43,849 bases of DNA. Source: Streptomyces mangrovisoli. Its GTDB lineage: Bacteria > Actinomycetota > Actinomycetes > Streptomycetales > Streptomycetaceae. Of the stretch, positions 1-7,345 are shown piece after piece. The notes under the pieces are model-generated. The model saw nothing but the letters and a program-made list of their open reading frames with translations. It was not told where the DNA came from and did no database searches. The stretch's first letter is position 1, and the number at the start of each line of letters is the position of its first letter. Made by a program: the position numbers and the translations under genes. The DNA is taken from positions 1 to 43,849 of the forward strand of contig NZ_LAVA02000040.1 of assembly GCF_000974985.2 (NCBI RefSeq). The letters run 5' to 3'.

Positions 1-1
1 C

Positions 2-29
2 CCTGCGGACCGGCCCCTGCGGACCGGCC
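2..29. repeat. 14-bp tandem repeat, two copies at the window edge
   Basis: The unit CCTGCGGACCGGCC occurs at 2-15 and again at 16-29 and may continue outside the window. It lies downstream of the oxidoreductase gene that ends at 136. A related pair of 20-base blocks with the core CCCCCGGCGGA lies at about 51-70 and 92-111, so the whole 1-111 stretch looks built from duplications. Confidence 0.7.
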
Positions 30-45
30 CCGGCGGGCCGGGGCC
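26..45 (-). terminator. GC-rich hairpin after the oxidoreductase gene
   Basis: The arms GGCCCCGGC (26-34) and GCCGGGGCC (37-45) are perfectly complementary with a 2-base gap. It lies about 90 bases beyond the stop codon at 136. No T-run follows, as is usual for Streptomyces. Confidence 0.4.
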
Positions 46-135
46 GTGCACCGGCCCCCGGCGGATCGGGTGCGCGGTGGACGGGCCCCCGGCGGACCGG
101 GCTGCCGCGTCCCTGGCCCGTCCGAGAGTCGGGTC

Positions 136-1011
136 CTAGGCCAGCAGTGCCTCCGCCTCCGCCAGTGTCTCGGTGACCCGCAGTGCGAAGGCCGCGTCGC
201 AGGGGTGCGGGGTGCCCGTGCGGGCGGAGTCGAGGAGTGCGTCGGCGGCCCGGCGGAAGGCCGCGACGCCGTCGTCCGAGCCGGCGGGCAGCAGCGTCGC
301 GCCCGCCTCGCCGCGCAGCTCCAGCGCGGCCCCGGCCGCGGCGGGCGGGGCGCTGAGGCTGAGGGTGAGCGTGCTCGACGCGCCGCCGGTGTGCTCCAGC
401 ACCAGGTGTACGGCGTCGCGCGGCCCGCGGACGGCGGCGGCCACCCGGCGCACGTCGCCGAGGACCGGGACCAGCACCGACAGGGCGTGCGGGCCGATGT
501 CCCAGAGCGGGCCCTTCTCCCGCCGCCAGGGCGAGTCGGCGAACGGGCTGTCGCTGGTGAAGACGGCGCCGAGCCAGTGGGCTCGCGCCGTGAACCAGCC
601 CGGCTTGGCGGCCTGTTCGGCGATCCAGACCGCGGGTTCCCGCTGGAAGCGGGTGGTGAAGAAGACGACCGAGGCGACCTGCGCCTTCTCGGCCGCCGTC
701 ACCACCGCGCGGCCCTCCGGCACGGACAGCGCGATCGGTTTGTCCAGCAGCAGGTGGCGGCCCGCCCCGGCCGCCCGGACCGCCAACTCGGCCTGCACGG
801 ACGGGGGGAGCGCCACCGCGACGGCGTCGACGTCGTCGAGGAGGGCGTCGACGTCGGCGTAGGCGCGGGTGCCGAAGCGGTCGGCCAACTCCCGTGCCGC
901 CTCGGGGCGCCGGCCCCACACCCCGGCGAAGTCCAGCCGGTCGTGCTCGTGCAGGGCGGGTGCGTGCACCATCCGCGCCCAGGGTCCGGTGCCCAGCAGT
1001 CCGATGCGCAT
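136..1011 (-). CDS. Gfo/Idh/MocA family NAD(P)-dependent oxidoreductase
   Basis: This is a 291-residue protein with an N-terminal Rossmann fold (GLLGTGPWA, residues 4-12). The sugar-dehydrogenase family signature EKP appears here as DKP (residues 90-92), and the C-terminal substrate domain holds a D-x-G-x-H motif (DIGPH, 171-175). Members of the family oxidise or reduce sugars, inositols and related alcohols with NAD(P); the substrate cannot be told from sequence. The ATG at 1011 is chosen because GAGGAGAGG lies 7 bases upstream and the Rossmann motif follows directly. It sits 145 bases downstream of tgmB on the same strand, so cotranscription is possible. A role in graspetide maturation would be a guess. 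Confidence 0.85.
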   Translation of the reverse strand: MRIGLLGTGPWARMVHAPALHEHDRLDFAGVWGRRPEAARELADRFGTRAYADVDALLDDVDAVAVALPPSVQAELAVRAAGAGRHLLLDKPIALSVPEGRAVVTAAEKAQVASVVFFTTRFQREPAVWIAEQAAKPGWFTARAHWLGAVFTSDSPFADSPWRREKGPLWDIGPHALSVLVPVLGDVRRVAAAVRGPRDAVHLVLEHTGGASSTLTLSLSAPPAAAGAALELRGEAGATLLPAGSDDGVAAFRRAADALLDSARTGTPHPCDAAFALRVTETLAEAEALLA

Positions 1012-1156
1012 ACGGTGGCCTCTCCTCGGCACGCCGCCGCGGTGGCCGCCGATGTCGTACGGACGCACGGTCGCGTCCGCGGTGATCGTGACATGGCCCC
1101 CCGGCCCGCGCGCAAGCCCCTGCCGGCCGTGCCGGGTTCCCGGCCCGCGCCGCAGC

Positions 1157-2140
1157 TCAGGACGTGGTGCGGGCGGTCCCGTTGGCGTGTGCGTGCGCCG
1201 GGCGGGGCTCGCCCGCGAGCCACTCGGCGATGCTGCGGGCGATGGGCTGGCCGGTGTCCATCTCGATGAAGCCGAACTGGCCGGACTGGTTGCACTCCAG
1301 GAACCACCAGATGCCGTCCGCGTCCTCGGCGAAGTCGAAGGCACCGTAGGCGAGTTCGGCCTCGTGAAGGTAGGTGCGGACGGCGGCGCCGACGCGCGGC
1401 GGGACCTCCACGGGCCGCCAGGGTTCGGTGGACTCGGCGAACCGCACGTCCACCACGTCGGGGTCGGCGTCCGCGGCCACGGCCTTGCGGGCGCCGTGGA
1501 GACGGTCGCCCACCACGGTCAGCCGGATGTCGGCCCGTTTGGCGATCCGGCGTTGCAGCAGTGTCGGGCCGTAGGCGACGGCCGCGAAGTCGGCGTCCGG
1601 GGCGACCCTGCTGGTCGGCACCGCCCGCGGCGGTTCCTGCGGGTGCGCGCCGGAGACCGGCTTGACCACCAGGTCCGGGAAGCGCTCCGCGAAGTCCCGG
1701 GCCGCCTGCGGGAACGTCGTGATGAGGGTGGCGGGCACGGCCAGGCCGCTGCGCTGGGCGAGCCGCAGCTGCCAGGGCTTGTGGCGGGCGCGGGTGGCCG
1801 CGTCGGGATGGTTCATCCAGCGGGCGTCGGTGGAGCGCAGCATCCCGTACAGCGCCTGGGAGGACTCCTCGGACAGCCAGGCGGACGGGTCGGCGGCGCG
1901 GGCGGCGGGCACGCCCGGTCTGCGCACCCAGACGGACCGCAGACCGGACATGCTGACCAGGCGGCCCGCCACGGACAGATGCCCGCGTGAGACGCCGTGC
2001 ACGTACTCGCCCGAGAGGGCGACGCCGTGGGTCAGGTCGGCGGGGTCGAACCGGAGCACCGGGACGCCCGCCTCGTGCAGACGGACGACCACCATGTCGG
2101 CCGTCACGTCTTCTTCACTCGTCAGGATGAGCACGGTCAT
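1157..2140 (-). CDS. tgmB: ATP-grasp graspetide (omega-ester RiPP) ligase
   Basis: This 327-residue protein belongs to the ATP-grasp peptide maturases related to MvdC/MvdD and TgmB. Those enzymes phosphorylate Asp/Glu side chains of a precursor peptide and join them to Ser/Thr hydroxyls (ester) or Lys (amide). Visible features are an N-terminal pre-ATP-grasp domain (1-110), the nucleotide-binding segment HKPWQLRLA (120-128), Lys160 in VVKPVSG, the segment DIRLTVVG (204-211), and the metal-binding segment FLECNQSGQFGF (280-291). It starts 14 bases after the stop of the precursor gene, so the two are surely one transcript. No protein-isoaspartate-type methyltransferase, often the third gene of such clusters, is next to it. 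Confidence 0.9.
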   Translation of the reverse strand: MTVLILTSEEDVTADMVVVRLHEAGVPVLRFDPADLTHGVALSGEYVHGVSRGHLSVAGRLVSMSGLRSVWVRRPGVPAARAADPSAWLSEESSQALYGMLRSTDARWMNHPDAATRARHKPWQLRLAQRSGLAVPATLITTFPQAARDFAERFPDLVVKPVSGAHPQEPPRAVPTSRVAPDADFAAVAYGPTLLQRRIAKRADIRLTVVGDRLHGARKAVAADADPDVVDVRFAESTEPWRPVEVPPRVGAAVRTYLHEAELAYGAFDFAEDADGIWWFLECNQSGQFGFIEMDTGQPIARSIAEWLAGEPRPAHAHANGTARTTS

Positions 2141-2154
2141 GTCGGATTCCGCGG

Positions 2155-2346
2155 TCAGTCGTCGAAGTGCGTCTTGGAACCCGCGGTCGAGGTGGTGGTC
2201 CCCAGCGCGCGCATGACGGCGAAGTCGGTGGCGGCGAGCCGACCGTCGGGGAGCACGTTCAACTGGAGTCCGGAGTCGTAGACATACGGAACGGTGACTT
2301 CCAACTGTGCCGCTGGGCGCGCGTAGTTGAGCGCGAACGGTTGCAT
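2155..2346 (-). CDS. tgmA: putative ATP-grasp-modified RiPP precursor
   Basis: This 63-residue peptide matches the TgmA-type precursor family. It has the leader hallmark PFALNYARP at residues 3-11, a middle recognition segment (LEVTVPYVYDSGLQLNVLPD, residues 15-34), and a C-terminal core after about residue 48. The core is rich in hydroxyl residues (T50-T52, S53, T54, S57, T59) and ends in acids D62 and D63. These are plausible donors and acceptors for side-chain ester macrocycles. A Lys at 58 could instead form an amide. The ATG at 2346 has an AGGGAGAG ribosome site. The product is inferred; no graspetide from this locus is known to me. Confidence 0.88.
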   Translation of the reverse strand: MQPFALNYARPAAQLEVTVPYVYDSGLQLNVLPDGRLAATDFAVMRALGTTTSTAGSKTHFDD

Positions 2347-2793
2347 CGTCTCTCCCTGTTCGGTGCTGCCTCCGCCGGACGGGCCCTCTTATCGGATGCC
2401 CCGCTCCGCCCGCCTGGTTTCGGCTTCCACGGACTTATACGAATCGAACGGGTGAATGGTTTCCTTACTCTCCGTAGTCATCGTCCGGGCCTGCGCTTTT
2501 CCAGCATGTTCAACGACCACGTGTCGCCTTAATCACATCCGCCACTTGAGCAACATGGCGCGAACGCGCCCCGGGAGTACCCAAGTCCACCTGTTCGGAT
2601 GACAATTCCCGCCCGTACGTCCTCAGTTGGGCGGGCTGTCCGAGGTTGACCGGGACGCCGGAAGTATGCGCCCGCACGGGACCGATACCGGGAAAGACGC
2701 GCGCGGAGCCGCCGACGTTTCGCCGGGGCGGTGCACCCTGTCCGCGCGGACGCCGTCACCGGGCGCCGATGGTGCGGCGCGGGGTCGTACGCG
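2347..2793. other. 447-base intergenic region between tgmA and the sigma factor gene
   Basis: No credible gene is seen here. The region is clearly less GC-rich than its neighbours around 2430-2530 and must hold the divergent promoters of tgmA and the sigma factor gene. On the minus strand a GTATAAGT-like -10 candidate lies at about 2435-2442, roughly 90 bases before tgmA. I could not pair it with a convincing -35. Confidence 0.4.
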
Positions 2794-3750
2794 ATGATGG
2801 CCGGCGTGAACCTCGAGCCGCACCGCAGCGAGTTGGTTACGTACTGCTACCGCATGACCGGGTCCTTCCACGAGGCGGAGGACCTGACGCAGGAGACGCT
2901 GCTGCGCGCCTGGAAGGCCCGCGACCGCTACGACCCGGCGCGCGCCTCACTGCGGACCTGGCTCTACCGGATCGCCACCAACGTGTGCCTGACCGCCCTG
3001 CGGGGCCGCGCCCGCCGCCCGCTGCCCTCCGGGCTCGGCGCGCCGAGCGACGACCCGGCGGCGCCGCTGACGCCCGCGACGGACATCCCGTGGCTCCAGC
3101 CGTTCCCCGACGCGCGGTTCGACCCGGAGCTGCGCACCGGCCTGCGGCTCGCGCTCGTCGCGGCCCTCCAGCTGCTGCCGGCCCGGCAGCGGGCCGTGCT
3201 CGTGCTCCGCGAGGTCCTGGAGTTCAGCGCCGCCGAGGTCGCCGAACAGCTCGACACCTCGGTCGCCGCGGTCAACAGCGCGCTCCAGCGCGCCCGGTCC
3301 GCGCTGGCCGGGATCGAGGACGCGGGCGAGGTGCCCGAACCGGACGACCCGGCCGCCCGCGCCACCGTCGAGCGGTACGTCCGCGCCTTCGAGGCCGCCG
3401 ACGTGGCCGCGCTCGTACGGCTGCTCACCGACGCCGTCGTCCTGGAGATGCCGCCGATCCCGTTCTGGTACCGCGGCGGCGAGCACTACGGCGCCTTCAT
3501 GGAGGGGGTGTTCGCGCGGCGCGGCACCGGCTGGCGGGTGCGGGTCGTGACGGCGGGCGGCCAGCCCGCGCTCGCCGCGTACGCCCCCGGGCCGGGCCGG
3601 GACGACGGGCCGGTGCTGCACTCCGTCCAGGTCCTCACCCTGCTCGGGGACCGGATCGCGCGGAACTCGGTGTTCGTCGACCCGCAGGTGCTGGCCTCCT
3701 TCGGCCTGCCGCCCCAGCCGCCCGCGAACGAATTCTCCCCGCCGCGATGA
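2794..3750 (+). CDS. ECF RNA polymerase sigma factor with SnoaL-like C-terminal domain
   Basis: This 318-residue protein has the sigma-70 region 2 helix set (residues about 9-73, with the AEDLTQETLLRAW and LRTWLYRIATNVCL segments). A region 4 helix-turn-helix follows (about 125-185, LPARQRAVLVLRE...SAAEVAEQLDTSVAAVNSALQRAR), then a SnoaL/NTF2-like domain (about 195-300). This is the architecture of the SigG-like, TIGR02960-type ECF factors. In such proteins the tail often controls activity in place of a separate anti-sigma factor, and none is adjacent here. The start at 2794 (ATGATG) is a choice among nearby codons; the upstream extension to 2731 looks non-coding. The DHFR-like gene follows after 56 bases. 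Confidence 0.88.
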   Translation: MMAGVNLEPHRSELVTYCYRMTGSFHEAEDLTQETLLRAWKARDRYDPARASLRTWLYRIATNVCLTALRGRARRPLPSGLGAPSDDPAAPLTPATDIPWLQPFPDARFDPELRTGLRLALVAALQLLPARQRAVLVLREVLEFSAAEVAEQLDTSVAAVNSALQRARSALAGIEDAGEVPEPDDPAARATVERYVRAFEAADVAALVRLLTDAVVLEMPPIPFWYRGGEHYGAFMEGVFARRGTGWRVRVVTAGGQPALAAYAPGPGRDDGPVLHSVQVLTLLGDRIARNSVFVDPQVLASFGLPPQPPANEFSPPR

Positions 3751-3806
3751 GTCCGGCCGGTGCCGCCGGTATGTACCTGCGAGCATCGACCGAGAGGACA
3801 GTCGCG

Positions 3807-4364
3807 ATGAGCGTCATCGTCATTCAATTCATCACCGTGGACGGGGTGGCCGCCGACCCGGCCGGCGCCTCGGGCACGCCGACCGGTGGCTGGGTCCTGC
3901 GGCACGGCCGGGAGCAGATCGCGGGGGACAAGTTCGGGATCGCGGACGTGCTGGAGGACGGCGCGATGCTGCTGGGCCGCGCGACCTGGCAGGAGTTCGC
4001 GCGGATCTGGCCCGGTCGGTCCGGTCCCTTCGCGGACCGCATGAACGCGGCGCGCAAGCTGGTCGTCTCCCGCACCGGCCTGGACACCTCGGCCTGGAGC
4101 AACTCGACCGTCGTCGACGGCGACCCGGCCGCCGCCGTCCGCAAGGCGGAGGGCGACATCGTGGTGCTGGGCAGCCGCAGCGTCGTCGGGGCCCTCGCGG
4201 CCGAGGACCTGGTCGACGAGTACCGCCTGCTGACCTTCCCGGAGGTCGTCGGCACCGGAGATCCGTTCTTCCCCGCGGGGACGGCGCCGGTCCACCTGCG
4301 GTGCCTGTCGGTGGAGCCGTCCGGCGTCGGCTTCCTGACCCGCTATGCGAGGACCGGCGCGTGA
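3807..4364 (+). CDS. dihydrofolate-reductase-family protein (RibD C-terminal fold)
   Basis: This 185-residue protein has the RibD_C/DHFR fold: an N-terminal strand with FITVDGVAADP, the motif LLGRATWQEF (about 53-62), and a C-terminal YRLLTFPEVVGTGDPFF segment. Such proteins are NADPH-dependent reductases of unknown substrate and are usually not the housekeeping folate enzyme. The ATG at 3807 has GAGAGGACA upstream. It lies 56 bases after the ECF sigma gene, an association often seen in actinomycetes, so it is probably in the same operon or a target of that sigma factor. Confidence 0.85.
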   Translation: MSVIVIQFITVDGVAADPAGASGTPTGGWVLRHGREQIAGDKFGIADVLEDGAMLLGRATWQEFARIWPGRSGPFADRMNAARKLVVSRTGLDTSAWSNSTVVDGDPAAAVRKAEGDIVVLGSRSVVGALAAEDLVDEYRLLTFPEVVGTGDPFFPAGTAPVHLRCLSVEPSGVGFLTRYARTGA

Positions 4365-4379
4365 ACCAGCGCGACACGC

Positions 4380-4417
4380 GCGCGGGGCCGGACGCCGTAC
4401 GGCGTCCGGCCCCGCGC
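4380..4417. terminator. bidirectional terminator, 38-bp perfect palindrome
   Basis: The sequence is perfectly self-complementary from 4380 to 4417, centred on GTAC at 4397-4400. It lies 15 bases after the stop of the DHFR-like gene and 29 bases before the stop of the convergent secreted-protein gene, so it can end transcripts from both sides. Confidence 0.85.
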
Positions 4418-4446
4418 TGTCCTGCCCGTTCCCGTTGTGCGGCGGG

Positions 4447-4923
4447 TCAGACGCCCCAGGTGCCCTGGTTCACGGCGCAGTTCCAGCCGGTCCCCTTCAG
4501 CGTGAACTTCACCTTGTAGGAGTGCGTGTTGAGCAGGTGCGTGCGCACCGTGACGCCGAGCTTCCCCTTGGCCTTGAGCGTGGCCGTGTAGACGGAGACG
4601 GTCTTGGACGTGCGGTGCGTGACCTTGCCGCCCTTCGCCGTCGCCGTCCCGAAGCGGATGTTCTTCACGTCGGTCACCGTGAAGGTGACCTTCTTGAAGC
4701 TCTTCGTGGTGCTCTTGTTGTTGACACCGAAGTACAGCCCGCTGCCGGTCACCCAGCCGTTCGAGTCGACGTAGAAGCGGCTCGGGTAGCTGATGCTGAT
4801 CGGGCAGCTCGAACTCGTCGCCGAGGCGGACGCCGCCGACGCGGCGCCCGCGAAGCCGAGCTGAGCGGCGGTGACGATCCCGGCCGTCGCCAGGACGGCC
4901 GTCGTCGTACGCGTACGGTTCAC
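4447..4923 (-). CDS. small secreted protein of unknown function
   Basis: This 158-residue protein has a clear Sec signal peptide: an Arg-containing n-region, a hydrophobic core at about residues 8-25, and a likely cleavage site after ASA around 28-35. The mature part is Thr/Lys/Ser-rich, predicted beta-rich, and contains two cysteines (SSCPIS near the start, WNCAVNQ near the end) that could form one disulphide. I do not recognise the family. The start is GTG at 4923 with GGGGGAGG about 9 bases ahead. The codon use is Lys-rich (KKVTFTV, KGGKVTH, KAKGK), unlike its Arg-rich neighbours. Confidence 0.8.
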   Translation of the reverse strand: MNRTRTTTAVLATAGIVTAAQLGFAGAASAASASATSSSCPISISYPSRFYVDSNGWVTGSGLYFGVNNKSTTKSFKKVTFTVTDVKNIRFGTATAKGGKVTHRTSKTVSVYTATLKAKGKLGVTVRTHLLNTHSYKVKFTLKGTGWNCAVNQGTWGV

Positions 4924-5210
4924 TGCGGTCTACCTCCCCCTGAGGCCCCCGTGGGCCCTGCTGACGGAACGTGCGGTGTTCCGGACCGCCCGACTCGATG
5001 GAGCGTCAAGGCGGCGCGCCGCCATTCCTAGCACGAACCCCCACCCCCACACGCCCTCAAAAGCGCCCCCCACCCAACCGGTGACGAAATCCGAACATCC
5101 ACCGGGCATAGGGCCGTTGAGCGCCACCTCGCACCGGCCGCCGCACTGCCCCACCGCCGCTCCCGTCGCACCGCCGCTCCCGTCGCACCGCCCCACGCCG
5201 CGCGGCGCGG
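4924..5210. other. intergenic region with C-rich tracts and a small repeat
   Basis: No gene is visible. The plus strand has several C-runs at about 5038-5080, which make G-runs on the minus strand upstream of the secreted-protein gene. An approximately 18-base block around CGCCGCTCCCGTCGCAC is repeated at about 5153-5188. Confidence 0.5.
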
Positions 5211-5264
5211 GTGCCGCCTCGCCAGGATGACGCGCTCCCCGAACATCATCGTCCGGAGGGGTCG

Positions 5265-5569
5265 TTCCGAGGGAAGCTCAGGGGACTGGGCATCTTCACC
5301 GCGGGCGCCGTCATGGGTGCCGGCGGTGACGGCGGACAGCAGGACGCCGGGGCTTCCGGAGTGGATCGAGCGGGGGCACCGGAACCAGCGGGAGCGGCAG
5401 CGGATCGGGCTCCACCACCACCTGCTCGATCCGGTCCAACGCCGGCAACTGCTACTCCGCAGGCCAGTTCTGCCGCAACAGCGACCACGGTGCCACGACG
5501 ACCACCGCGAGCGGCGCGCGGATCCGGTGTTCCTACAGTGCGAACGCTTGGCGGTGGACGTACGCCTGA
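5265..5569 (+). pseudogene. decayed small cysteine-rich secreted protein
   Basis: The last 80 codons, read in the frame that ends with TGA at 5567-5569, look like a genuine mature secreted domain. A Gly/Ser-rich linker (about 5350-5410) leads to a segment with four Cys (TTTCS, GNCYS, QFCRN, IRCSY) and a Trp-rich end (NAWRWTYA). That frame has a stop at 5327-5329 and no start codon after it. Immediately upstream, a different frame encodes a signal-peptide-like stretch (GKLRGLGIFTAGAVMGAG, about 5271-5324) preceded by GGAGG and a TTC codon where a start would be expected. The simplest reading is a gene broken by a frameshift near 5325 and possibly a lost start. A sequencing error would give the same picture. 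Confidence 0.45.
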
Positions 5570-5787
5570 GTGGGTGTCGGTTGGGGCGAACGTGTATTCC
5601 TGTAGCGGCCATGTTTTCTCAAGGCGAGGCAACGGGGCGGCAACGGCGGTATGGCGTGGGTCATGGGTTGGTCAATCCCTTCCTTCCCGTTGTCCGCCTG
5701 TTCATCATCGGCCCCTGACGCCGCACACCGCGGCGAGCGGAGAGTGGCGGGCGACCAGTCCGCGAGAACACTCGACAAGGGGTATCC
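5570..5787. other. intergenic region before the phospholipase gene
   Basis: I see no gene here. The region is somewhat less GC-rich around 5640-5710 and should contain the phospholipase promoter. AAGGGGT at about 5777-5783 is its ribosome site. Confidence 0.4.
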
Positions 5788-7215
5788 ATGGCCGAGTTGA
5801 CACGTCGTAGACTTCTGGGTTCGACCGCGGGCGCGCTGGGCGGCGCCGCGGCGCTCTCCCTCCTCCCACCGAGCGTCCAGAAGGCGGTCGCAGCCGAACC
5901 GCCCAAGCACAGCTCGCTGCGCGACATCGAGCACGTCGTCCTGCTGATGCAGGAGAACCGGTCGTTCGACCACTACTTCGGGACCTTGTCCGGCGTCCGC
6001 GGCTTCTCGGACCCGCACGCGCTGCGCCTCGACACCGGCCGCAGCGTCTTCTACCAGCCCGACGCCGTGAACCCCAAGGGCTATCTGCTCCCCTTCCACC
6101 TGGACACCCATACGTCCAGCGCCCAGGCCATCCCGTCGACCAGCCACGCCTGGTCCGTGCAGCACTCGGCGTGGAACAACGGCAAGATGGACCAGTGGCT
6201 CCCCGCCCACCGCGCGGCCGACGGGGTCAACGGCCCCTACGTCATGGGCTACTACACGCGCGAGGACATCCCCTTCCAGTTCGCGCTCGCCGAGACGTTC
6301 ACCATCTGCGACAACTACTTCTGCTCGGTCTTCGGCCCCACCTGGCCGAACCGCCTGATGTGGATGACCGGTTCGATCGACCCCGGCGGCACCCTGGGCG
6401 GCCCGGTCATCAAGAACTCGGCTCCGCAGCCCTACCGCTGGACGACCTACGCCGAACGCCTCCAGGACGCCGGAGTCAGCTGGAAGGTCTACCAGCAGGA
6501 CGACGACTACGGCTGCAACATGCTGGAGCAGTTCGCCACCTTCAAGAACGCGCAGCCCGGTTCCGACCTGTACGAGCGCGGTGTGCGCCCGCAGCCCGAG
6601 GGCACCTTCGAGGACGACGCTCGCAACGACCGGCTGCCGGCCGTGTCCTGGATCATGCCCACCAGCTACCAGTCCGAGCACCCGGACTACCTTCCCGCGG
6701 CCGGCGCCGACTTCGTCGCGTCGAAGATCGAGGCCATCGCGTCCAACCCGAAGGTGTGGCGCAAGACGGCCTTCATCCTCAACTACGACGAGAACGACGG
6801 CCTGTTCGACCACGTCGCCCCGCCCACCCCGCCCGCCGGCACGGCCGACGAGTTCATCTCCGGCCTGCCCATCGGCGGCGGCTTCCGGGTGCCCGCCATC
6901 ATCATCTCGCCCTGGACGGTGGGCGGCTGGGTCGCCACCGAGGCGTTCGACCACACCTCGGCACTCCAGTTCCTGGAGCGCTTCACCGGGGTGGCGGAGC
7001 CGAACGTCAGCGCCTGGCGGCGCGACACCTTCGGCGACTTCACCTCCGCGTTCCGCTTCTCCCGCCCCCGGCGCCACGCCCCGAGCCTCCCCGACGACAC
7101 CGCGGAGCAGCTGGAGAAGGCCAAGGAGGAGGTCGCCACCCTGCCCAAGCCGACCCTGCCCGGCGCCGACCAGACGTTCCCGCACCAGGAGCGCGGCCGC
7201 CGCCCGCACGTGTGA
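5788..7215 (+). CDS. Tat-exported phospholipase C-family phosphoesterase
   Basis: This 475-residue protein begins with a twin-arginine signal (RRRLLG, residues 6-11) and a hydrophobic stretch ending near AVAA (about 33-36). The mature part opens with the alkaline-phosphatase-superfamily signature VLLMQENRSFDHYFGT (51-66), in which Glu, Asn and Asp bind metal and Thr is a candidate nucleophile. Later come CDNYFCSVFGPTWPNR, NYDENDGLFDHV and a C-terminal FDHTSALQFLERF segment, all typical of the family. Such enzymes hydrolyse phosphatidylcholine and other phosphodiesters outside the cell. At 475 residues it lacks the extra C-terminal domains of the roughly 700-residue phosphocholine-specific type, so acid-phosphatase-like specificity is also possible. 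Confidence 0.9.
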   Translation: MAELTRRRLLGSTAGALGGAAALSLLPPSVQKAVAAEPPKHSSLRDIEHVVLLMQENRSFDHYFGTLSGVRGFSDPHALRLDTGRSVFYQPDAVNPKGYLLPFHLDTHTSSAQAIPSTSHAWSVQHSAWNNGKMDQWLPAHRAADGVNGPYVMGYYTREDIPFQFALAETFTICDNYFCSVFGPTWPNRLMWMTGSIDPGGTLGGPVIKNSAPQPYRWTTYAERLQDAGVSWKVYQQDDDYGCNMLEQFATFKNAQPGSDLYERGVRPQPEGTFEDDARNDRLPAVSWIMPTSYQSEHPDYLPAAGADFVASKIEAIASNPKVWRKTAFILNYDENDGLFDHVAPPTPPAGTADEFISGLPIGGGFRVPAIIISPWTVGGWVATEAFDHTSALQFLERFTGVAEPNVSAWRRDTFGDFTSAFRFSRPRRHAPSLPDDTAEQLEKAKEEVATLPKPTLPGADQTFPHQERGRRPHV

Positions 7216-7345
7216 CCCGCGCCGCTCGGCATCCCGTGGTGCGGGGCCTTCCCACCGGCCCCGCACCACCCGGTGTCAACGGCCCGCCGACCGCGTACGA
7301 TCCCGCCACCGACGTACCACCGGCGGGGACCGAGGAGAGCGACGC

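Noticed and set aside
136..2346. The oxidoreductase as a proven part of the graspetide pathway
   Set aside because: The 145-base gap and lack of any known precedent do not justify it; kept only as a question.
5533..7269. A 578-codon frame antisense to the phospholipase gene
   Set aside because: It is a shadow: Val/Gly/Arg-rich with no motif, while the opposite strand has an unambiguous Tat signal and catalytic motifs.
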